A stretch of 64,000 bases of DNA from Oscillospiraceae bacterium. GTDB taxonomy: Bacteria; Bacillota; Clostridia; Oscillospirales; Ruminococcaceae. Positions 44,625-54,661 of the stretch are shown here, one piece after another; position 1 is the first letter of the stretch, and every line of letters begins with the position of its first letter. The translations under genes were made by a program, and so were the position numbers. The notes under the pieces are model-generated. The model was not told the origin of the DNA. It made no database searches and saw only the letters and a program-made list of their open reading frames with translations. The stretch covers positions 1 through 64,000 of the forward strand of contig WRHO01000001.1 in the NCBI GenBank assembly GCA_009783205.1, given 5' to 3'.

Positions 44625-45589
44625 AACAGTGCATTTCTCCAATCGTGCGGAGTGTAGAATATCGGCGGGATTTGTCTTAGGGCATTATCTGTTTTAAAAA
44701 CCGCCGCGAACATTCCTCTGACAACGGGGTGCAATGCTAACCAGCGTTTAACGTATTTTTCGGGATATGCCTCGGTTGAGCTTATACGATTGACGTTTTC
44801 GTTTTCGTCAAAAATAAAAATTGGGTATCTGTGATATTTACGTATCCATTCCGAATGGTCTTGCTTCGTTATATTGTGAACCCCCTCGAGCAACCGCCCT
44901 TGATAAGGGAGACGCCCCGTCAAAAGTCGAAAAAGTATCACAGCCATTGAAAAATAATCGGATATAACGTCCATTTTAGTGCTTTTTATTTGATAATAGT
45001 ATACGTCGGTGTAATCGGGGTTAATTCTACTCATTGAAACCCTCGCTCCGTCCGACAAGTCGCTGTATTCATGCGCCGAGAAGCTGAAATCAAAAATAAC
45101 CTCATTATCCATGTTGTAAAACATATTGTTGAACGAAAATTCATGATAAAGATAATTCACACCGTCTAATCCGCACCATGCTTCTATTAAGCTTTTAACA
45201 AGTGCCGCATTAGCTTCTGTATCAATATCCGCGCTCGTTAAAGAGGTGTTGGTTAATGAATCGCACATGGATTCATACCCGCCCAACCCCGATTTTAAAG
45301 GCATTAAGAGCGCGTAATCTTTTTTAAAGCTGTTCCCGCTTAGGTCAATAATGTCGGCGGGCCAAAGATAACCTTTAATGTTTATCGGGTTTCGAATTAT
45401 ATTGAACCACCGTTCTTTTTCGTTGTCAAATTCGCGCAAAAACTCCGGCGGAAACGGCTTTGTGTAAAACATTTTTCCGCTTCGCGCGTTGTTCAGCTTT
45501 AACGACTTTTTTCCAAAAAGCGTGATTGTATCCCTATTCGATTCACACTCGTATACATTAAAGCTGTTTATCATACTAAAATATTTCAT
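44621..45589 (-). CDS. degenerate Ser/Thr-kinase-like protein
   Basis: 322 residues, cytosolic. A kinase fold is suggested by the order of motifs: Lys44 (MFYTK) as the possible VAIK Lys, a hinge-like segment near 91-97, a catalytic-loop equivalent YHEFSFNN at 148-155 in place of HRDLKPEN, DFS at 167-169 in place of DFG, and the helical SDYFSMAVILFRLLTGRLPY. The Gly-rich loop is poor and the catalytic Asp is replaced by Glu, so it may be a pseudokinase that binds a partner, or a divergent active kinase. It starts in the stop of the GAP1-like gene and continues the GTPase operon. Confidence 0.7.
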   Translation of the reverse strand: MKYFSMINSFNVYECESNRDTITLFGKKSLKLNNARSGKMFYTKPFPPEFLREFDNEKERWFNIIRNPINIKGYLWPADIIDLSGNSFKKDYALLMPLKSGLGGYESMCDSLTNTSLTSADIDTEANAALVKSLIEAWCGLDGVNYLYHEFSFNNMFYNMDNEVIFDFSFSAHEYSDLSDGARVSMSRINPDYTDVYYYQIKSTKMDVISDYFSMAVILFRLLTGRLPYQGRLLEGVHNITKQDHSEWIRKYHRYPIFIFDENENVNRISSTEAYPEKYVKRWLALHPVVRGMFAAVFKTDNALRQIPPIFYTPHDWRNALL

Positions 45590-46917
45590 TTTCGCGAAAA
45601 CCTTTTAATAAAGCCTTTAATCGGATTAGAGGACGGCAACTCTTCTCCGTATTCTTCATATTCGCCGTCTGTAAAATCGCCGGTTATTTCAACCGGCTGT
45701 TGCTCCGACAATTGCTCCGTTGTGATTACAAAGGTCATCTCGCCCGCCCCTTCCACAAAGCTCGTTACGCCGTCTGCGGGACAAACATTACTTGTCTTAT
45801 CTCGTATGCTCGTATAAGTGCCGAAGTCGCAAAGTGCTTTTAATAAATCGTTATCCGTTTCGCTCGACAAAAGCGCGAGTTTTCTTATCAAAATGTCGTT
45901 TAAAACATCGCACAACGGAAACTTTGTTTTTTCGGAGAGTTTAAAAATAACCTTTAAAATTTGCGCGTCCAAAAGCGTCCGATTAGGCGGGTTTATACTC
46001 AAAAGCTCGTTAAGCTTTTTCAGAATATCATCAATATCGCCCTCTAAAATTCGGTCAATATTCTCCGCTTCATAAACTAATTTATATAAATTCAGCGACG
46101 TCGACTCGGTACAGCCGTATTCCCTCAAATCGCTTTCAAAGCTTTTAAAATAGTTTAAATTAGCCATTTTCGGCGTTTCGGCTATTTCGTCAATAAACCC
46201 GTATACCGAGAATTTTCTGAGCGTTAAATCGGATATATTAGTTTCGCCCGTCGCCAAATCGAAATACTTATACCTTTTATCATCGGGGAGAGAGTCATTA
46301 ACAAATTCGGGGAGTCTTCGGTCAATAATAATTGTTTTTGGAGTGAAATTTTCGGCTTCATATGTTGAAAACGAGAGGAGTCTTCGAAAAGGCAAAAACA
46401 ATAACGAATATATAAGACTCATTGTCGCGGCAATCGCTTTTTGCGATTTATCGGGCATAACGAGGTGAAGCGTTTCCTTTGCGCGCGAGGTCATAACGCT
46501 GTAAACGCATTTGAGCAAAAGAGCGATTTTATCCGAGTCCGCAAAAACGGGACGGTTATCGAGTTCTTCTTGCTCGGGTAAAACATACCGAATCGCTTCC
46601 TCGGGGGCTTCCGCAAATTGTTTAACGTCAAAAATAAAGCTTTTCGCGAGCATACTCGGTCGCCCCTGTTCATCTGCAAAGCCGTATTTTATCCGCGAAA
46701 GGTATGTGTTGCGGTTGTCCGATTGTAATTCAATCACGGTTTTTTCATCATTGTCCTCAACATCAAAAACGGGAGCGGGGGGCGTATTTGCGTTTTGAAG
46801 CGCGGCATATTTGCTTATTATCTCGGGGGGAATTTCCGGCGGAATATCCACCGCCTGCCACCCGTCCTTAATCCCCTGCCCCCCTAATCTCGTGAACCCT
46901 ATTTTATAATAATCCAT
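45586..46917 (-). CDS. GAP1-like GTPase-associated protein
   Basis: 443 residues. It resembles the GTPase-associated protein 1 family: an N-terminal MDYYKIGFTRLGG...GWQAV-type domain, then FADEQGRPSMLAKSFIF, a helical region and LPFRRLLSFSTYEAEN, a hallmark of that family. These proteins are encoded beside TRAFAC-type (double-GTPase) GTPases in predicted conflict systems and are thought to bind or regulate them. AGGAGTATAAAAC precedes the ATG. It overlaps the kinase-like gene by four bases. The exact biochemical role is unknown. Confidence 0.8.
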   Translation of the reverse strand: MDYYKIGFTRLGGQGIKDGWQAVDIPPEIPPEIISKYAALQNANTPPAPVFDVEDNDEKTVIELQSDNRNTYLSRIKYGFADEQGRPSMLAKSFIFDVKQFAEAPEEAIRYVLPEQEELDNRPVFADSDKIALLLKCVYSVMTSRAKETLHLVMPDKSQKAIAATMSLIYSLLFLPFRRLLSFSTYEAENFTPKTIIIDRRLPEFVNDSLPDDKRYKYFDLATGETNISDLTLRKFSVYGFIDEIAETPKMANLNYFKSFESDLREYGCTESTSLNLYKLVYEAENIDRILEGDIDDILKKLNELLSINPPNRTLLDAQILKVIFKLSEKTKFPLCDVLNDILIRKLALLSSETDNDLLKALCDFGTYTSIRDKTSNVCPADGVTSFVEGAGEMTFVITTEQLSEQQPVEITGDFTDGEYEEYGEELPSSNPIKGFIKRFSRK

Positions 46918-46936
46918 GTTTTATACTCCTAATCGC

Positions 46937-48601
46937 CTAATCGCCGTTATCGGAAAACATTTCCTTGAGTCGCTTTATAATCGGCATTTTGTTACCGTCC
47001 GAATCCCTCGAACAAACGGGACAGTATTTGCTGTTAATGGGGATTTGAGCGGTTAAACATTGAGGATTAACACAAGTCCATGTTTTTTCGGGTTTGAGCG
47101 GCGGCGGGTCTTCGGGCGGGGGAATCGCCCCTTTACAATCAATATACCCGAATTGATAAAATAACCAGTATATGGGTTCCTCGATTCGTTTTGGAAAGGG
47201 GGGCGCGGCGGGGGTCATAAACACCTCGCCGCTCTCGTCTTTTATTTCCGCAACCGATGTGCCGAGTGCCGAGACGAGAAAATAATTATAGATGTCGAAA
47301 AAGTTAATTAAACAGGTTCGCAACCTGTGTTCATGGTTGCGAACAAATGTTTTCACCTCGCGTTGAACCGTGCCGTAATCCTCCGAATTAAACAAGGGGA
47401 GCGATTGTCCGCGTTGATTTTTTATAGCGACGACATTTTCAATGTTATTTTTAATAATCTGCCCCGCAACCATATCACCTTTAGAAATAGTAACGCAAAC
47501 GGGAACCTTTTTTATTTGGTCTTTCTCTTGAAAATAATTGTATATAGCGTCCATTACATTTTCGGGGGAGTTTTTATAATCGCCGTCAAACTGTTGATTA
47601 GGGTCGAGGAGAAGAATAATCGCGCCGGAGTGTTTGATAAAACACCCGAATTTTTCCATCTGTTTTTCGTCAACACAGTTTTCGCCCGAAATGTCATAAA
47701 AAACAATTGTGTTGGTTATAAGTTGATTAGATTTCCTTATGCTCAAATCAAAGCACAAGGGCTGTGATAAGCCGCCCGCCAATGTACCCTCGGGGAGCTT
47801 TTCGCCCATTTTAATGGGGTTTGCGTCGCGAAAGTCCATTGCCGCCTTGCTTGTCGGGGTTGATGTAATGCCCACCTCGCTGCAAAACTCGCTGAAATGG
47901 CGGCAAAGCTGTGAAAGATATACCGTTTTTCCCGACGCCGTAATACCTATAACCGATACTAACTTGACCTCGTTTTCGCCGTATTTTGCCGGCAAGGGAT
48001 TGTGACATTCGGGACAGATTCGCCTTGTTGTTTCGACGCCGTAAATGTCTCTCGCCGAGTAAAGTATTCCCGCCTCGCTCGTCTTTGTAAATTTGATAAG
48101 CGGGCTGTTCACGGGGAGAACGGGTCGTTTTTGCGGAGGAATCTCAATTTCGCGCCCCGCTTTATTTGTTGTGGCTTTTTCCCCGCTTCCGCCGCTGAAC
48201 CGCGCCCAAAACTTTTTGTATTTTTCGCTTTCGCCGGATAAAAAACACCGGTTTTGTTCGAATTTCTCCAAAACCGCTTTATCGCCGAGAAGCTCAATTT
48301 CCTCTTTCGTTCGCCCCAACTTATGGGGGTCACAATCCTCCTCCGATTCAAAAACCGTTTCCATACGGAACCAAACCGAGCTGTGACTGAACTCCTCAAA
48401 ACAATAAGGACACATAATAACCTTTTCGGGCTTTGCTTCGGTCGGCGGGTTGTCAGTGTGTTTAACCTTAGGGTTTACGGGATTTGGCTTTTTTACATTT
48501 TTTACCGAATCGGCAGAGTCAAATACCGGCATTGGCGGTAGGACTCTTGAAGCGGTATTGTTCATACTCCCGGTTCTTTTATTTAAATGATTTTGTTCCA
48601 T
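46937..48601 (-). CDS. zinc-ribbon TRAFAC-type GTPase
   Basis: 554 residues from the ATG at 48601 (TAGGAGCGATA before it); a longer frame would overlap the upstream gene. A zinc-ribbon CPYCFEEFSHSSVWF is followed by an inner ribbon (CPECHNPLPAKYG). The GTPase core has Walker A near 219-226 (GITASGKTVYLS), Walker B/G3 IVFYDISGEN and G4 TISKGD. A C-terminal zinc ribbon (CVNPQCLTAQIPINSKYCPVC) ends it. Matches the GTPase partnered with GAP1-like proteins in predicted conflict operons. It is probably the regulatory switch of this module. Confidence 0.82.
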   Translation of the reverse strand: MEQNHLNKRTGSMNNTASRVLPPMPVFDSADSVKNVKKPNPVNPKVKHTDNPPTEAKPEKVIMCPYCFEEFSHSSVWFRMETVFESEEDCDPHKLGRTKEEIELLGDKAVLEKFEQNRCFLSGESEKYKKFWARFSGGSGEKATTNKAGREIEIPPQKRPVLPVNSPLIKFTKTSEAGILYSARDIYGVETTRRICPECHNPLPAKYGENEVKLVSVIGITASGKTVYLSQLCRHFSEFCSEVGITSTPTSKAAMDFRDANPIKMGEKLPEGTLAGGLSQPLCFDLSIRKSNQLITNTIVFYDISGENCVDEKQMEKFGCFIKHSGAIILLLDPNQQFDGDYKNSPENVMDAIYNYFQEKDQIKKVPVCVTISKGDMVAGQIIKNNIENVVAIKNQRGQSLPLFNSEDYGTVQREVKTFVRNHEHRLRTCLINFFDIYNYFLVSALGTSVAEIKDESGEVFMTPAAPPFPKRIEEPIYWLFYQFGYIDCKGAIPPPEDPPPLKPEKTWTCVNPQCLTAQIPINSKYCPVCSRDSDGNKMPIIKRLKEMFSDNGD

Positions 48602-48620
48602 TATCGCTCCTACTAATACG

Positions 48621-49310
48621 TTATATCTGTTTAATTTCATAAGCGTCAAAAGCTAAGCTTTCAACCCTTGGCGTTTTCCCCTTGTACTCGGGAATTTGTA
48701 TCGTCTTGTTTAACATTTCTGCGGTTATCGGAAACTTAAAGGCACAGTTGTCATAGCCGTAGCATAACGAAAAAGCGGATACATTTTGTCCGCTCGAATA
48801 TCCCAATATCTCGGGCAGAGTTACGTCGTAATAAATCCGCTCCTCCTCTTCCGTTTTAAAAAGCTCTCTCGTTTTTTCAAAAAAACTCTTTTTTAAAACG
48901 GGTGCTTTTTTTACAGAAACCTCAACAATTGATGAAACCGAACATTGATAGAAACAGGCAGCAGTAGGATTATAAACGGTCAACTCTTCACCCCCGTCGC
49001 GCTCGTCGAGGCTACAGGCGAAGACGGCGTAATTTGCGGGCTTTACAGGAAAAATGTACGCATTAATGCCGAGCCGCGGAAGTATTGTATAATACATTTC
49101 CCCCTCGAGTCGCGTTTCCGTTCCCGTTTCAAATTTGCCGTTAAAACGAACGTCGATATCCTCTTGTGTAAGACTTATATCACAACCGAATTTATTTCGG
49201 ATAATCATAAAGTGCGTCGCGCCCACCGATTCCCACTTGAGCGAATCGCCCCTTTGTGTGAGATTAGTTGCATAATGTTCCGAATTAAAGTTTGTTAGTT
49301 TTATGTTCAT
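48621..49310 (-). CDS. beta-rich protein of unrecognised family
   Basis: 229 residues. No signal peptide or membrane helix is seen, so it is cytosolic. The pattern is mostly short beta strands (LKWESVGATHFMIIRNKFG, MYYTILPRLGINAYIFPV), with a second half rich in alternating hydrophobic residues, suggesting two beta-sandwich domains. There is no catalytic motif and I do not recognise the family. AAAGGAG precedes the ATG. It is encoded between the 631-residue protein and the GTPase, so it is probably an adaptor of the complex. Confidence 0.7.
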   Translation of the reverse strand: MNIKLTNFNSEHYATNLTQRGDSLKWESVGATHFMIIRNKFGCDISLTQEDIDVRFNGKFETGTETRLEGEMYYTILPRLGINAYIFPVKPANYAVFACSLDERDGGEELTVYNPTAACFYQCSVSSIVEVSVKKAPVLKKSFFEKTRELFKTEEEERIYYDVTLPEILGYSSGQNVSAFSLCYGYDNCAFKFPITAEMLNKTIQIPEYKGKTPRVESLAFDAYEIKQI

Positions 49311-49337
49311 AATCCACTCCTTTTTAGGAACATTGTC

Positions 49338-51233
49338 TTAAATCTCGGCTGATAAATCGTTCTCGCGACATTCGTAAAACCACATAGATTCTATAATATC
49401 GTTACTGTGTGTATTATAGAAGGTGCGCCCCGTATTTGGGGGGAGTTCCCTATTTTTTAATCGTTCATATAATCCGTTTTCTTCAATCGGAGAACGCGCA
49501 GACGTGTTCAAAAAATACGCTTCAAATGTTCTGTTGCTCGGGAAAACGGTTGCAGAATAAAAGCGAACCTTTTCGTCTAAGCTTTCGATAAGCTCGCCAA
49601 TAATCTGGCTCGTTGCAATATGAATATCGTTTATGCCGAGCCGCTCATACATTTCGTCAATATACGAATGACGATAAACCTCCGCGCTCGAGAAACAATC
49701 CTCCATGGCGGAGAAAAGCGCGTCGGCAACATCGTCTTCGTTATTGTGAACCGAGAAAACTTTGTTGAATATTATGCGAGAGTTTTCCGCGTTTAAAAAC
49801 CTATTTGCCTTATCGGTGTAAAATTTAACAAGGTGCATACCCGTTCCGATTTCGCGAATTGCGGGGAACATATCGACCGATTTTTTTATACGTAAAAATC
49901 CCTCAACACAATACTTTGCCCTTATCGAGAGGTCGGCAAGGGTTTCGCGAATAATACCGTTCACGGCGGAGGCGACCCCGCTTTTTAACTTGACCTTCAC
50001 CGCGTCAATTGCCGTACAATCGGCATAGGTGAGCGCGTCGAGCATGGTTGCGGCTTTATCCAAAACCGTCGATATAACCGCGTCGGGAACACCTTCATAA
50101 AGACCCGCCGCCGTTAAATATTCACAAACCCTTTTGACTAATCGCGTTCTTATTTCGTCTTTATTTTCGTTTATTTGTCTTTCGATAATCGGAAAATGAT
50201 TAGCCTCCAAAAAAGCGGTTAAACAACCATATGACGCTTTATTAACCTCGGCAAAGCTCTTTGACAAATTCGGTTTCCCCGGTAACAATTCGAGATATTC
50301 GTCAGACGGGAGATGACCGCTTATCTGTGCAAATACCCGCTCATACAATTCCGATTGCCCCTTATCAATCTCCAAAATTTTCGAAAGCTTAATCTCATCT
50401 GCCTTCTCCGCTTTATTATCGCAGAGCATTTCGAAAAGCTTTGCGATAATCGTCTTTAAGGTAATGACGGCTATATCGGAAATCGGCTTCACCGAACACG
50501 AATACGCGGCGGTCAACGCGGGGGTTCCCGCTTTATAAAGATTCTCCCGTCTTTCGTTACGGTTGGCGTTATCGTCGTTTATCGTGTTAGACAATAAAAT
50601 GATATTTGCCGATAAGTCGCCGATTGAATCGGTCGCATATGCTCCGTTGCGAAGTCTTCGCCCGAGTATAGCTACCGAGTCGTATAAGTGAGAATTATTT
50701 CGCCGCTTATATATTTCACACAACCTTTGTTTTATTATAACCGACTTTTTCTGATGATTAAGTTCATCGTTGAGGTTTATTATAAACATTGTCGTAAGCG
50801 GAGTATTGAGCATTTTCTTTACGTTCTCTACCGAAAGATACCATTTTTCAAAATCGTCGGCGGCGTTTTTTGTATCAACGCCGTCTGTGTCGAGGATACA
50901 ATATAACGAAATACCCGACGGGTTCATATAAATGTTTGAAAAGCTTAAAAGCTCGGTCATATTCTCGCCGAAGGTTTCCGCGTCGACATCTTCCCCGTTA
51001 ATATTCTTCAAAGCGTCGGGTTCGAGGATATAAAAAGGAATTTGGTTGGCGGCTCCCCCCCAACCGTGAATCAGCTTTTTTGATACGGCATCATGTTCAG
51101 ATGCAGACTCCGCGCCAAAATACATAACGCAGGTAGGGTAGTATGGCGTAGGATAAACATAGTTGTAATCGCCGCCCGTTCGACTTTTTAAAAGGTCGGA
51201 AATTTTTTCTTTTAATCCGTTTGTGTTAATCAT
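49338..51233 (-). CDS. 631-residue protein of unrecognised family, tubulin partner candidate
   Basis: The N-terminal 280 residues look alpha/beta: YNYVYPTPYYPTCVMYFGAE, a Gly-rich loop (IHGWGGAANQIPFYI) and long stretches such as TTMFIINLNDELNHQKK. The rest is mostly helical. There is no signal peptide, membrane helix or known motif. It overlaps the tubulin-like gene by four bases (ATGA), so the two are translated together, suggesting a stable partner or nucleator. I cannot name a family. Confidence 0.7.
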   Translation of the reverse strand: MINTNGLKEKISDLLKSRTGGDYNYVYPTPYYPTCVMYFGAESASEHDAVSKKLIHGWGGAANQIPFYILEPDALKNINGEDVDAETFGENMTELLSFSNIYMNPSGISLYCILDTDGVDTKNAADDFEKWYLSVENVKKMLNTPLTTMFIINLNDELNHQKKSVIIKQRLCEIYKRRNNSHLYDSVAILGRRLRNGAYATDSIGDLSANIILLSNTINDDNANRNERRENLYKAGTPALTAAYSCSVKPISDIAVITLKTIIAKLFEMLCDNKAEKADEIKLSKILEIDKGQSELYERVFAQISGHLPSDEYLELLPGKPNLSKSFAEVNKASYGCLTAFLEANHFPIIERQINENKDEIRTRLVKRVCEYLTAAGLYEGVPDAVISTVLDKAATMLDALTYADCTAIDAVKVKLKSGVASAVNGIIRETLADLSIRAKYCVEGFLRIKKSVDMFPAIREIGTGMHLVKFYTDKANRFLNAENSRIIFNKVFSVHNNEDDVADALFSAMEDCFSSAEVYRHSYIDEMYERLGINDIHIATSQIIGELIESLDEKVRFYSATVFPSNRTFEAYFLNTSARSPIEENGLYERLKNRELPPNTGRTFYNTHSNDIIESMWFYECRENDLSAEI

Positions 51234-54200
51234 AAATTTAAATAGCGGCTCATAAACGCCGATAATTTTTCAATAAACCTTTCAAAAAACTGTCTCGCCC
51301 GTCCCGTTTCTTCGGGATTTGAAGCGGTGAACGAAGCCAACCGCCTTCCTAAAACTTCCTGTGAAACTTCGCGCGCAACAACGTCACAAGCCGCGCCAAC
51401 CTTTGTCGGAATCGGGTATTCGTCCAATATTGCGGCAACCGCCGAATTCAACGCCCGTTTACTTTGAGCGTCCGCAGCTCTGTAATTTTCGAGTGCCTGA
51501 TAAAGCGGTATCGCGCCTTTTTGCATACTCGGCTTTGAGAGGAAAACATCTTCCCCGGTCAAGTCGTCGGCATATTTAATAAAGCTTCCGTCTATGACTA
51601 TAACCCCCGCAAAAATCGCATTGGTAAAATCGTCGAACTCAATATCGACTTTTGGGGCGGAAGCCTCAACCCACCTATCATATTCCGTGAGAATATCGAG
51701 TTGTTTTTGAACAATTTCCCTATATTTCGGCGCGGCGGCAAAATGGTCAATTCGCACATCGCGTTTATTGCTTTCGGGAAGCTCGGCATAACCGTCGTTT
51801 TCGATTTCGTGGCTCTCGTCGCGACTAAACTCGAGCGTTAAAGCTTTAAGAAGCTCGTGCGCCTTATACCGCTCTTCTGCCGACAAATTCGAAGCTTTCG
51901 ATTCCTCATAAAGCGTCCGCGCCCGTTTTACAAACTCGCCCGTTATAACCTTAATCCAATATGATTTTCCGTTATCCCCTTTAACAATAATCTCTCTATC
52001 TTCTGCTTTAGCATACAATTTCCGCGCTTTTTCGGCTATACTCCTAAGCTCGGAATTGTTAGAGCTGTTCATTGTACTCAATGGTGACGGCGACGGCAAA
52101 ATGTGCCAATTTCGCCCCGTTTTCGACAATTCGCCGTCTTTGAAACCCCTTCCCTCATACAAATGCTTACCTATTTTTGTGCTTTCCGCCGAACGATTTT
52201 CATACTGTAAAAGCCCCAAATACCCATACAAGGGAACCCCCACTAAACAGCGTATTACGGTTATTCTGTCCGTTATATCCGAAACGCGAACGGTCAGAGA
52301 TTCGTCTTTGTTTGAAAGAAGCTTTGCCGCTTCAATAACCTCGCTTGACTCGGACGGAGCGGAGATAAAACCGACACGCGACGCCGCGTTAATATCGTAC
52401 ATATCCGACGTCCAAAACAGAGGGGCGGATTTGCCGTCTAAATCCTGCATAATGTCCTCGCGTATCGCCTTTTTCAATTGTTCGGGGTCGGGCGTTTTAT
52501 ACTTTTCCTGTAAATACTGGGTCATTGTCTTTTTTGAATTTTCGTTGAATAGGGTGGTAAAATACTTTGTAACGAGCCGCACAATATCGTTTTCGTTTCC
52601 CGTTATCCACGCCTTTATACCTCGCGGTGAAAGCATTAACGCCATGAACTCCGACATTTTTTCGCCGACCTCCATAGCCTTAATTGTACGGTCGAGCGAA
52701 TCGCGCAAATCCTCAATTCTCGCAATAGGAAATTCATAAGCGACGCTTTTACTCGCTTCGCTCTCGAGATAATTATAGTTTGCCGAAAAGGTATTAATGA
52801 GCCTTTCTACGGTATCTCTGAACACATCGGTAAAAACATTAGCTAACTTATTGAGCTGTATTTTCAAAAGCTCCATAGCGTCAACCATTTTTGAATAAAC
52901 CGATATACGCGCCTGTAAAAGTGCGTACTCGCGGGAACAATGACAGTATGCCGCATATCGCTTTTTCCCGTTAAGCATATTTGTCGAGCCGTCGTGAAAA
53001 AGCTCGCGCGCCTCAATTCGGTCTTCCTCAAACGCTTCCTGATTAACCAATTCCTGTTGAAGTTTTATTCGCGCCTGTTCAATATGCGCGGAGAACAAAG
53101 CGATTAAATCGCCGCCTAAGGTATGCCGAAGAATCGCCGCCGCATAATACGGGCCTTTATTATAATTGAGCATTATTGTTTTTAAAACGTCGAAAACCTT
53201 TGCGGATACGGAGCGCGCGCCGCTCGTATTCCCCGCCGAACCTACCTCGGCGGCAATACTGTAATCGGTAATTTCGCGGGTGAGTACGTCAAAGTTTTGT
53301 GATAACGCTTTTTCCGCTTTTTGCAGACAATCAATATCGAAATATTCGGTGGTCAAGCCCTCGTCGGTAATGGCGTCCTGCCACCGGACATCGGGAATCG
53401 GAAACGCCATATTGACTCCCGCCTTCAATTGATTTTCGAGCGCGTTATAGCTCAACGCGTTTTTGTTGACAAAATCCTCGAACTCGTTTTTTGACGGCAG
53501 AATACTTTTTGCGCGGTCAAACTCTCTGAACATTTTTGCCGACAAATATGTTATAACCTCTTTAAAGGGTAGGGTTGCGGAGGACGCGCCTAACGCGCAA
53601 TATTCGTACATCGCGCCGTGTTTCTTATTTATTTCCTCTTTTTTTGAAACATAGTTGGATATATGGGATTTAAGCGTAAAATCCTCATTAGTTTTTGCGA
53701 CAAACTCCATAAAATAATCGGTAACGACATTCATTGCATAGTGATACGCGCCGTCTATTACGTTCCCCGACGAATCCTGTGCCGTAATTAGGTGGCATAT
53801 ATCGACGGGGGGGGCAATGCTCTCGACCGTTCCTATGCCCGGATAATACTGTGACCATTTATCGCCGTTTCGTTCAAAATTAGTACAGTAATCGAACTCC
53901 TTCATAGATGCGTAGCCGTTTACTTTAATATACGATGACGCTTCGTTATCTATTCCGGGTTTTGACAAATTCACATCGGGCAAAAAGAAATAACCGCATA
54001 TATTAGCGGAAATCCCCAAATCCTTCAAACAATGTCGAACAAGGTAAGAGGCGTCCAAAAAAATACCCGCGCCCGTTCCGCCGCTTATTCCCGAAAAAAT
54101 GTGTACATATACCTCGGGGTCGGTTAGCCCCGTCATGGCTTGTCTCACTTTAGCGCAAACCTCATCGGTAAATGCGCGAACCTTTTCCATAAAAAGGTAA

Positions 54201-54646
54201 CGCCCTAACTGTCTTACGCCGCCCGCGCCAAATGCGGCGACCTTGACCTTTATGCGGTCATGCTCCAACCATTCTTTATATGCGGGGTCATTAGAAAGGC
54301 TTTTTTTGTTCGCCTCAAAAACCTTTGTCATGTCCCCGGAATGTGAAATATCAAAAAATTCTGTATCTAAATCAATCCTGCTTATTTGCGTCGATTTATT
54401 GTTTGCATTAGTCAATCCCGTTTTATCGGTATCGACCAAAAGGAATTTAATGTGCGAGTATTCCGGGACGGTCGAATCGGGGTTGTCGGGTTTGAGTCGG
54501 TTGTATACCTTCGCCTTGAGATTTTTGAGACAGTCGACGCCCGTTCCGCCGAGTCCGATTGCTAAAACGGCGCAATTATCCTGTTCATATTGTTGTCTCG
54601 CGTCTATAATACCGCCGTCGCGGTGCAAAAGTAATTTTTCATACAT
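51230..54646 (-). CDS. tubulin-like GTPase, large cytoskeletal protein
   Basis: 1138 residues, much larger than FtsZ. The N-terminal 400 residues match the bacterial tubulin-like (Tubulin_2) family: a nucleotide loop AIGLGGTGVDCL (29-40), FLLVDTDKTGL, AFGAGGVRQLG and the tubulin signature equivalent SGISGGTGAGIFLD (186-198). The remaining 700 residues are mainly helical with coiled-coil-like parts, then a C-terminal region of unknown type. It should bind GTP and may form filaments, but the T7-loop residue needed for hydrolysis could not be placed with certainty. AGGAGTATAAAGC precedes the ATG. It follows the vWA gene by 15 bases. Confidence 0.85.
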   Translation of the reverse strand: MYEKLLLHRDGGIIDARQQYEQDNCAVLAIGLGGTGVDCLKNLKAKVYNRLKPDNPDSTVPEYSHIKFLLVDTDKTGLTNANNKSTQISRIDLDTEFFDISHSGDMTKVFEANKKSLSNDPAYKEWLEHDRIKVKVAAFGAGGVRQLGRYLFMEKVRAFTDEVCAKVRQAMTGLTDPEVYVHIFSGISGGTGAGIFLDASYLVRHCLKDLGISANICGYFFLPDVNLSKPGIDNEASSYIKVNGYASMKEFDYCTNFERNGDKWSQYYPGIGTVESIAPPVDICHLITAQDSSGNVIDGAYHYAMNVVTDYFMEFVAKTNEDFTLKSHISNYVSKKEEINKKHGAMYEYCALGASSATLPFKEVITYLSAKMFREFDRAKSILPSKNEFEDFVNKNALSYNALENQLKAGVNMAFPIPDVRWQDAITDEGLTTEYFDIDCLQKAEKALSQNFDVLTREITDYSIAAEVGSAGNTSGARSVSAKVFDVLKTIMLNYNKGPYYAAAILRHTLGGDLIALFSAHIEQARIKLQQELVNQEAFEEDRIEARELFHDGSTNMLNGKKRYAAYCHCSREYALLQARISVYSKMVDAMELLKIQLNKLANVFTDVFRDTVERLINTFSANYNYLESEASKSVAYEFPIARIEDLRDSLDRTIKAMEVGEKMSEFMALMLSPRGIKAWITGNENDIVRLVTKYFTTLFNENSKKTMTQYLQEKYKTPDPEQLKKAIREDIMQDLDGKSAPLFWTSDMYDINAASRVGFISAPSESSEVIEAAKLLSNKDESLTVRVSDITDRITVIRCLVGVPLYGYLGLLQYENRSAESTKIGKHLYEGRGFKDGELSKTGRNWHILPSPSPLSTMNSSNNSELRSIAEKARKLYAKAEDREIIVKGDNGKSYWIKVITGEFVKRARTLYEESKASNLSAEERYKAHELLKALTLEFSRDESHEIENDGYAELPESNKRDVRIDHFAAAPKYREIVQKQLDILTEYDRWVEASAPKVDIEFDDFTNAIFAGVIVIDGSFIKYADDLTGEDVFLSKPSMQKGAIPLYQALENYRAADAQSKRALNSAVAAILDEYPIPTKVGAACDVVAREVSQEVLGRRLASFTASNPEETGRARQFFERFIEKLSAFMSRYLNL

Positions 54647-54661
54647 AAAAGCTTTATACTC

